From contig CM048848.1 in assembly GCA_026545225.1 (NCBI GenBank), positions 23,414,806 through 23,478,805 of the forward strand: DNA of 64,000 nt. Direction: 5' to 3'. Below, piece by piece: positions 56,079-64,000 of the stretch; position 1 is the stretch's first letter, and every line of letters begins with the position of its first letter. Made by a program: the position numbers and the translations under genes. The DNA is from Cornus controversa (Eukaryota; Streptophyta; Magnoliopsida; Cornales; Cornaceae). The notes under the pieces were generated by a model. It saw nothing but the letters and a program-made list of their open reading frames with translations. It was not told the origin of the DNA and made no database searches.

Positions 56079-57302
56079 CTACTCGAGGGCGGGTGGTGGT
56101 GGTGGTGGCTTGGTGAGAGCAGAAGTGGAGGTGGAGGCTCGACCTGCGAACAGGAACTGCAGGTCCTGCCGGAAGGCTCAGAACTCGTCTAAGATCGCTC
56201 TCTGGCCCTGTGCCAGAGAAGAAATGTCCGTCCGAATACCTGCCAACTGACTCTGCGTCACCTGGACGTGCTCGTCAAAACCCTGCTGGAGCCGCTCTAC
56301 GTCAGTCGCCAGGCAGGAATAGCCCGTCGCTAAGATATCATGCCGCTCTGCAGCGACATCCATCTCCTCCTCCTCCATCTCCTCGTCCTCTGACTCAGCC
56401 TCTGCTGGCTCGCCCTCATCCGCCTCCACCGGGGCATCCATATCTACATCGTCTGGTGGATCACCCTGGTGGTCCTGTCGCTCTAAGTGTCGCCTCACCC
56501 GCTCCCACTGAGCAGATGTGAAGCGGGTGGGCGGTGCCAACCGGACGTCAGTCTGACTGATCGGTATACTGGCACTGCTGAGAAAAGCGGCGATCAGGAA
56601 AGGGAAGGGAAGCCACCAACTCGCTGCTCTCCTCTTCCTCTTGTTGACGAGGCCATCCCAGACTTTGTGCATCTGCCCCCAGATCAGCGATGGGACAGAA
56701 AACCAAGCGCCCGTGTGGAAAGCATAGAGGCAACGGAGGAGGTCGCCCCTGCGCTCTGCCACGTGCTGCAGCGGACACGCATTCTTGAGGAGAACGGTGT
56801 CCAGGAACCAATATCTGCTCGGGCACATCGATTTGGACGTGCAGTTGTGACTGGACGTGGTAAACACCCCGTCACACATGTCCATCACGATCGAGAACAG
56901 CGTCGTGTCTGCTGGGAGCGCGACACTGTAAAGTGGTTGACCGCCCGGGCCAACCATGTCCGGTGGCTGCTGGTGAGGGATGCCGAGCATATGCGCAATC
57001 CGGCTCGGCGTAATCGTGATCGTGACAGTGCCCATGACCGTCTCTAGTGTATCCGGCGCTGTGCAGGAGTAGGTCATGCGCTCATAGAAGACCTGCACTA
57101 AGCGCTCGTGTGCCACGTCAGTAGGAGGCACACATAGCCGGTCGAGGCGACGCCTCCTGAGCTCGGCCACAGTCCACGCGGTGTCGGGACGCGTCTCAAA
57201 TGCGGCTAAGTCAAAAATATGCTCCGGGTGGAACTTTCGAGACCGGAAGGCTCGCCCGGGCACGTCGCGAACAGAACCGGCGGCGTTCTTCACCCTCGCC
57301 AT
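56079..57302 (-). pseudogene. E7 ORF3, plant transposon protein family, one stop
   Basis: ATG 57302 (MARVKN), 407 codons in one frame to TAG at 56079-56081, interrupted only by TGA at about 56178, where E2 has Arg (CGA). N-terminal domain as in E2. A hydrophobic segment WWLPFPFLIAAFL lies at about 56630-56590; an acidic region, coiled coil and proline tail follow. An upstream in-frame stretch exists, but it would read through the likely splice acceptor, so the ATG at 57302 is preferred. GC-rich compared with neighbours. Function unknown. Confidence 0.82.
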
Positions 57303-57316
57303 AGCCTCGGAACAGT

Positions 57317-57707
57317 CTGCACTTGATTCCAAAAATTACGTAAATAAAAGATAAATAAGAAGAAAGCTAAACTATGAATAAACTAAAAGAATAATAAAAA
57401 AATAAAAATGAAGTCCTAGTCCATGGCACTGACAAGAATGCAAAAAGTCGCTCTCGAAGAGGCAATGTGAACGGATGCAACTGAAACGAAGGTGCCGCGG
57501 TTACACACCATACACTAAGCGTTTGAAATGAAGAGAATGCCAAATCTCACTCCTACATGAATTCCTACCCCCCGAAACCCACAAAATCTCGTTACAGATA
57601 TCGCAATCGCACCCATCCACCCCAACATTATCTAACTATGTTTATTACGCCGTAAAACTATCAAAAATGGCGAGAGAGTAAACAAAAAGTAGCCATGCAT
57701 CACTTAC
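57317..57707 (-). other. Candidate intron in the ORF3 leader (E7)
   Basis: GAG|GTAAGTG donor at 57710-57701 and GTGCAG|ACTG acceptor ending at 57317: the same exon ends and almost the same length as in E2. Confidence 0.5.
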
Positions 57708-57919
57708 CTCGTGAGGAAGAAGATGAACGGCTCAACCGAAGAAAACTCCACGCGCAGCCGTGAAGACAAGATCGCGCACGTGCTAACGGCGGCGTCGGAC
57801 TGCGTCGGATGATCGGGAATGGTAGATCGAGTGCTCGGGAGTGCTTGGAGAAGGCTTGGATCGCACGGAGGGAGAGAAGAATTCGGATGGTCTTTTAAAA
57901 TGGAAGGGAAGTCCAACGG

Positions 57920-57957
57920 TTTAAATAGATTTTCGGCTCACGTGCAGGCTCCACGTG
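57920..57957 (-). promoter_or_regulatory. Candidate internal promoter (E7)
   Basis: TATTTAAA at 57927-57920, two CACGTG boxes at 57944-57939 and 57957-57952, and the inverted-repeat array starting just upstream (about 57959). Same order as in E2. Confidence 0.5.
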
Positions 57958-57958
57958 C

Positions 57959-58320
57959 ATCTCGATTGATCGAGATGTGCATTTCGATCAATCTAGATTT
58001 CGATTGATCGAAATCTTGCTTCGATCAATCGAAATTGTCTCTTCGATCAATCGAAAATTCCTTCACTGAATCACCCTTTTACTTCGATCAATCGAACATT
58101 TAATTCATTCAATCGAAATTTTATTTCGATCAATCGAAATCCCATTTCGATCAATTAAAATTTTCGATGGATCGAAGACCTATCGAAGTGTAATCGAAGA
58201 ATACTACCTCTCGGGACTTTGGACTTGGCAAATCTCTGCAATTTTTCGATCAATCGAAACTGAGATCTCGATCAATCGAAATCTCGATTGATCGAGATCC
58301 TGGTTTCGATCAATCAAAAT
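57959..58320 (-). promoter_or_regulatory. Inverted-repeat array upstream of ORF3 (E7)
   Basis: The longest array here, about 15 units of CGATCAATCG or its reverse, some perfect (ATCTCGATTGATCGAGAT, ATTTCGATTGATCGAAAT). Flanks vary between ATCT and ATTT types with matching partners. Confidence 0.7.
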
Positions 58321-58489
58321 GCTCAAAAACAGTCAGCTTGAGTTATGCTCCAGGGACTTGGATATTTGGGAATTAGATACTACATTGCTTAGATACACAC
58401 CTACTTTGGATTAAAGGGACATCATGGAAGAGTGATAGCTACCATGGCTTCGCCACCTTACACGTCTATGGTACAACGTCCGGATTGGC

Positions 58490-61400
58490 TCACGAGTCAA
58501 AATACACGGGATTCGTCAAAGTGACGACATCCACGTATTCGGTGGTGACTTGGTCATCCACGCACACTTTTAAGCGCTGCCCGTTCACTTTGAACAACGA
58601 GCCGTCTTTCAAGTCCTTCAATTCCACCGCTCCGTGGGGAGCGACAGAATTAATCAAAAATGGACCATCCCAACGGGAGCGAAGTTTTTCGGGAAACAAA
58701 TGGAGGCGTGAGTTGTACAACCATACTTTTTGGCCCGGCGAAAATGTTTTGACTCGAATATTACGATCATGAAAGGCTTTGGACTTTGCCTTATAGATTT
58801 TCGCATTCTCATACGCGTCATGCCGTAATTCTTCCAATTCATTTAATTGAAGCTTTCGATTAGAGCCGACCTTTTGCATGTCAAAATTGAAAGTTTTGGT
58901 GGCCCACATAGCTTTATGCTCCAATTCAACCGGAAGATGGCACGCTTTGCCATAAACCAACCGATAAGGTGACATTCCAATGGGAGTTTTATATGCAGTT
59001 CGGTATGCCCATAATGCATCGTTTAGTCGCAATGACCAATCCTTCCAGTCGGGCCGAACAGTTTTCTGAAGAATGTTCTTAATCTCCCTATTGGATACCT
59101 CTACTTGGCCACTAGTTTGAGGATGGTATGGGGTGGCTACTTTATGTGTGACGGAGTATTTGGTAAGCAAGGTTCGAAGGAACCGGTTACAGAAATGTTT
59201 ACCTCCGTCATTGAAGATGGCCCGAGGCGTACCAAACCGGCTAAAAATATTAGCTTGAATGAATTTAACCACGACAAGTATGTACTCATGACCAGTAGAG
59301 GGTGGAAATGGTCCCATGAAGTCAATGCCCCACACATCAAATATTTCAATGATAAGAATAGGATTAAGAGGCATCATGTCCTTCCGAGACATTGCGCCAA
59401 GGCGCTGACATCGCTCACAAGAGCGGCAGAATGAATATGCATCCCGATGAAGTGTCGGCCAGAAAAATCCGCATTGGAGAATTTTTGCTGCGGTTTTCTT
59501 AGCACTAAAGTGTCCCCCACAAGCGAGTGTATGACAAAACTTGAGAATGCTTTGGAATTCACTGTTGGGCACACACCTTCGAATTATTTGATCGGGGCAA
59601 TATTTGAACAATTGAGGATCGTCCCAATAATATGATCGTGATTGGGAGAGAAAATGATCCTTCTCTTGCTTGGTCCAAGAAGATGGTATTGTACCGGTTG
59701 CCAAGTAATTAACCACATCCGCATACCAAGGGATACTCTCTTGAGAGATGACAAAGAGTTGTTCATCCGGGAAGGATTCACAAATTGGAATGGAATTATG
59801 GAGGGATTCAACAAGAATTCTAGACAGGTGGTCAGCCACCACATTTTCAGTTCCCTTTTTGTCTCTAATTTCAAAATTGAACTCTTGCAACAAGAGTATC
59901 CATCGGATCAACCTAGGCTTGGTGTCCTTTTTGGCCAAAAGATGCCGGAGGGCAGCATGGTCCGAATAGACAATGACCTTTGAACCCAATAAATAAGCTC
60001 AAAATTTGTCTAATGCAAATACTACCGTAAGCAATTCCTTTTTCGTGGTGGTATAATTGATTTGAGCCTTGGAAAGGGTTTTACTTGCGTAGTAGATGAC
60101 ATGTGGCAGTTTGTCTATTCGTTGCCCTAAGACAGCACCCATGGCATAATTGGATGCATCACACATAATCTCAAATGGGAGAGCCCAATTTGGAGGGATT
60201 AGAATTGGAGCGGTTGTGAGCATGGTGCGGAGTTCTTCAAAAGCGTTAAGGCACGCTTCATCAAAGGCAAAGCAAGACTCTTTTTCAAGAAGGCGACACA
60301 AAGGCCGAGAGATCTTGCTAAAGTCTTTGATGAAACGGCGATAAAAGCCCACATGCCCAAGGAATGAACGAATCTCTCTCACCGTTGATGGTGGAGGAAG
60401 TTTGGAAATGAGTTCAACCTTAGCTTTATCAACCTCTATTCCTCTCTTAGACACAATGTGCCCTAGGACAATACCCTCTTGAACCATAAAATGGCTCTTT
60501 TCCCAACTAAGAATTAGGTTGGTCTCTTGACATCGTTTGAGAACACAAGCTAGATTTTGGAGGCATGATTCAAATGAAGGCCCAAAAATGGAAAAATCAT
60601 CCTTGAACACTTCCAAGAACTTTTCCACCATGTTCGAGAAGATAGACATCATACACCATTGAAAAGTCGCTGGTGCATTGCACAACCCAAAGGGCATGCG
60701 TCTATAAGCAAATGTACCGAAGGGACATGTAAAGGTGGTTTTTTCTTGGTCCCTCGGGTCTATAGCAACCTGATTATAGCCGGAATATCCATCCAAAAAG
60801 CAATAAAAACATTGCCTGGCTAATCTCTCCAATATCTGATCAATGAATGGGAGGGGGAAGTGATCTTTCCAAGTGGCTGAATTTAATTTCCTATAGTCTA
60901 TGCACACTCTCCAACCCGTGGTGGTGCGTTGGGGAACTAATTCACCCTTGTCATTTGTTTGCACCGTAATACCTGACTTCTTTGGAACCACTTGAGTGGG
61001 ACTAACCCACTTGCTATCAGAGATGGGGTATATGATTCCCGCATCTAGTAACTTCACCACCTCCTTCATGACAACGTCCTTCATATTTGGATTTAATCGA
61101 CGTTGTGCCTCCCTTGAGGTCTTAGCATCCTCTTCCAAGTGTATGCGGTGCATACAAATAGAAGGATCTATTCCCTTGAGATCTGCCACACTCCAGCCTA
61201 TTGTTTCTTTGTGCTCTTTGAGCACCTTAATAAGTTCCATCTCTTGATCATTGGTAAGATTGGAAGCAATAATGACTGGAAGGGTCTCATTAGCGCCCAA
61301 GAAAATATACTTGAGTGTAGCCGGTAGGGGCTTGAGCTCAAGCTGTGGTGGGGAAATTAAAGAAGGAGTTTGGGAAGTTTTGGACAAAGGGGGCAAGGGT

Positions 61401-64000
61401 TCTCTCGGAACTCTCCACTTAGGCAAATCCATGACAGTATTAACATCGAGCATGGAATTGACTTCACATATGGATTGCTCAATGTCAAAATCATCACAGT
61501 TGAAGTGATTTATGCATGCCCCTAAAGGGTCCTTGAAAAGAATAGAAGGAAGTGCTTCTTGAACAAGGTCTTCCACTACATTGACACAAAAGCACTCACT
61601 TTCGTTATCGGATGTGTGGTGAGAAGCATTGAAGATGTTCAAGCGGACTTTCATATTCCCAAAAGAGATGTCCATCACTCCGGTACGACAATTAACGCAA
61701 GCGTTTGCCGTGGCCAAGAATGGATGACCTAGAATGATAGGAATATGATGATTCGGATTTTGGACCGGTTCCGTGTCAAGGACTATGAAGTCCACCGGAA
61801 AATAGAATTTGTCCACTTGAATGATGACATCCTCAATGATGCCACGTGGTTGCTTCACCGAACGGTCGGCAAGTTGCAACACAACCGTGGTATGCTTGAG
61901 TTCCCCCAAACCAAGTTGTTGGTAAACTGAGAATGGAAGCACATTGACACTAGCCCTTAAATCAAGAAGTGTTTTTTCAAAAGATTGATTTCCGATGGTG
62001 CACGAAATGGTCGGAGCACCCGAATCTTTGAATTTAGGAGGGGCTTGGTGTTGGAAAATGGAGCTTATGTGCTCAGTTAAGAGGACTTTCTTAGGAACAT
62101 TATTCCTAGATTTGCGCTTTTGAGTGCACAAGTCCTTCAAGAATTTCGCATAGGATGGAATTTGTCGAATAGCATCAAGGAGAGGGAGATTGATCTTTAC
62201 TTGTTTGAAGATCTCCATCATGTCTTGGATTTTCTCTCCTTGCTTCCCGAAATGAGAAGGTTCCTTCAATCTTTGAGGAAAAGGAACCAGAGGTTCATAA
62301 GAGGTGTCAAGATTTGGAATCGATGACGACACAACTTCACTTGCCTTTCTTTTTGGATTTGAAGGGGTATTTTGCAAATTTGGATTTAACGGAAACGATT
62401 TTGGATTTAATTGGGATTCTTTTGGATTTTTAAGTTGCTCTTGGAATTCCTTTCTCTCTTCCTCCCCTACCTTGGAGTTAATGATTTTACCACTTCTCAA
62501 GGTTGTGATTGATTGAACTTGCTCCGGAGGAGCATTACAAGTTGAAGATGATGGATCTTCAATCATATGCACACCTTTGGGGTTCGCCACCGGTTGACTC
62601 GGCAACTTACCTTCCTCTCTTCTATTTAAGGCATTAGCTAGTTGCCCGATTTGAGCTTCTAACCTAGCCATAGATTGAGCATTGGCTTCAAGCTTAGAGA
62701 TTGATTGAGAGTGAGTTTGCAATAAGCGGGTATTGGCCTCAAGATTACTTATCACTCTTTCTTCAAAGCTTTGGCTTCTCGGAGGAGGTGGTGGTTGTTG
62801 GTAATTAGATCTTTGATTGTAAGGTTGAGGGTTTGGCCTATAATGAGGCTGTTGAGAGGGGGAATTAAAAGAGTTGTGCCCTTGGAAAGAGGGACTTGAT
62901 TCTTGAGGTTTCCATGAGAAAGCCGGATGGTTCTTGTAACCATGATTGTACGTGTTCGAATATGGATCATTTAGTTGTTTAGCGTACAAGGCATTCGCTT
63001 GCTCTTGAGCATAATCGGGAGATTTCCCGGCAATAGGACAATCTCGCACAAAATGTGAAGTACTATAGCAAAACGAACAACCTTCCTGATTTTGGATAGA
63101 TTGGTTTGGAGTAGGCAGCCCATTTTTCATGATTAAATCCATTTTTCGGGATAGGGCTTCTACTTTCATGGCAACCTCATCTACCCGTGAAATCTCATGC
63201 ACGCCTCTACAAGGTTGGGTGGCCTTCCCTTTCCTAGTGGAGGAGCGTTGAGCTGAATTGTTGCTTAGGGTTTGAAAAAGTTTCCATGCCTCATCGGGGC
63301 TTTTCGAAAGATATCCACCCCCACACGCGGAGTCTATCATTTGTCTATGTTGCTCACTCACCCCATCATAAAAACTTTGCACTAGCTGCCATTTTGGGAC
63401 AGCATGATGCGGACAAGATTTTAAAAGATCTTTTAACCTCTCCCACGTCTCATGGAATTGTTCTTGGTCAATTTGGGTGAATCCGGTGATTGCTCGTCGA
63501 ATATCACTTGTCTTACCCATTGGGAAGTATTTTTTCAAGAACTCTATTTGCATCTCCGCCCAAGAATGGATTGAGTTAGGTTCTAAGGAGTTGAACCAAC
63601 TTCTAGCTTTATCTTTTAGGGAGAAGGGGAACATACGCAGCTTTAGATCATCCTCCGTAAAGTGTGGTACACGAATAGTGGAACACACGGAAAGGAAGTA
63701 ATCTAAGTGCCGGTATAGATCCTCATTAGGAAGACCGTGGAAGCTATTAAGAAGATTGATGGTGGAGGAATTTATTTCGAATTGATTTGCAGCTACATCC
63801 GGAAATTGAATACATGAAGGTACTTCAAATGTAGTCGGAAGGTAAAAGTCCATAAGCAACTCTCCTTGAGGAGGTGGTGGAGGAGGTGGTTGTTCATGAT
63901 TAAAAGGAGGTAGCCCGGGAGGTTGTCTCTCATTTGGATCCATGTTTTCAGTCCTAGGCAATATAGGGTCCCTAGAGGTTCCTCTACGTTGTCTAAGTGT
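58490..64000 (-). pseudogene. E7 gag-pro-pol, one stop and damaged active sites
   Basis: One frame of about 1837 codons enters from the right edge and ends at 58490, broken only by TGA at 60001-59999, where relatives have Arg (DKFRSY). Gag capsid about 63850-63400; zinc knuckle C-x2-C-x4-H-x4-C about 63090-63030; protease about 61980 reads DLRAS, not DLGAS; RT about 61200-60500 reads FKDDFS, not FMDDFS; RNase H is split by the stop; integrase zinc finger about 59530-59400, core about 59350-59000, GPF region about 58660. About 21 residues between the first two catalytic acids of integrase (the DYVSKW...TKT block) are missing in frame near 59255. Together these make the enzymes very unlikely to work, although the frame looks almost intact. 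Confidence 0.88.

Larger units (their letters stand above)
54557..64000 (-). mobile_element. E7: family A Athila element, nearly full, extends past right edge
   Basis: On the minus strand: gag-pol (from beyond 64000), inverted-repeat array, promoter-like box, leader intron, ORF3, 3' untranslated region, then a truncated 3' LTR ending at 54557 (TGATGTGG in the + direction). The 5' LTR and primer site are outside the window. It is the fullest family A copy here and the reference for judging E2. Confidence 0.87.

Noticed and set aside
56487..57047. 186-codon frame on the + strand
   Set aside because: Antisense to the E7 ORF3 in GC-rich sequence. ORF3 has homologues in E2 and E5 in its own frame, so this is a shadow.
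57959..58320. Ordinary tandem satellite
   Set aside because: Spacing is irregular and only the dyad core is kept, so it is better described as an array of inverted repeats.

Overview
The window is non-coding plant nuclear DNA packed with retrotransposons, probably a pericentromeric or other heterochromatic block of a flowering plant. It contains no intact host gene. Nearly all of it belongs to envelope-class Ty3/gypsy elements of the Athila type: DLGAS protease motif, FMDDFS reverse transcriptase motif, no chromodomain, a primer-binding site matching tRNA-Asp, and a third ORF ('ORF3', plant transposon protein family, the env-like position) downstream of pol. Athila elements and a CYP71-type P450 fragment show it is an angiosperm. 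The species cannot be told. All boundaries were read by eye.

Layout. E1 (+, 1-7609): open gag-pro-pol frame entering from the left edge, a long 3' untranslated region, polypurine tract (PPT) and 3' LTR; no ORF3. E2 (+, 7613-15987; family A): LTR, a primer site with about 60 bases of captured tRNA-Asp, mutated gag-pro, pol excised, then ORF3. E3 (-, 16219-20894 and 28393-30665; family B): gag-only non-autonomous element. E4 (-, 20895-28392; family B): complete, young, gag-only element inserted in the E3 gag with target duplication GTCCC. E5 (+, 30666-40175; family B): decayed gag-pro-RT-RNase H, integrase excised, ORF3, PPT and 3' LTR. C1 (+, 40176-43505): decayed chromovirus pol and LTR, followed by a family B LTR scrap. 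E6 (+, 43970-46950 and 52473-54556; diverged family A relative) is split by a solo LTR (46951-52472), which itself carries a Helitron-like insertion (from 48917) with a P450 gene fragment. E7 (-, 54557 to the right edge; family A): nearly complete gag-pol and ORF3 with few stops but damaged catalytic sites, and a deleted 3' end.

The most interesting signal is not a protein. Every ORF3-bearing element, and the gag-only derivatives, carry an array of inverted repeats between pol and ORF3. The core is CGAT-NN-ATCG in all families, but the flanks differ by family and always in complementary pairs (ATCT/AGAT, TT/AA, GGG/CCC). In E2, E5, E6 and E7 the last repeat lies 32-35 bp before a TATA-like box, and in E2 and E7 a G-box, a 5' leader and a conserved ~395-bp intron precede the ORF3 start codon. 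This looks like an internal promoter for ORF3. The same repeats occur six times, all perfect, in the E2 LTR. E1, which lacks ORF3, lacks the array.

A second signal is a set of conserved 3'-end stem-loops. One module, a hairpin with an AGGA or AGGGAC loop followed by (A)AGTTTGGGGG, occurs at the PPT and again inside the 3' untranslated region. Its stem sequences change between families while pairing is kept.
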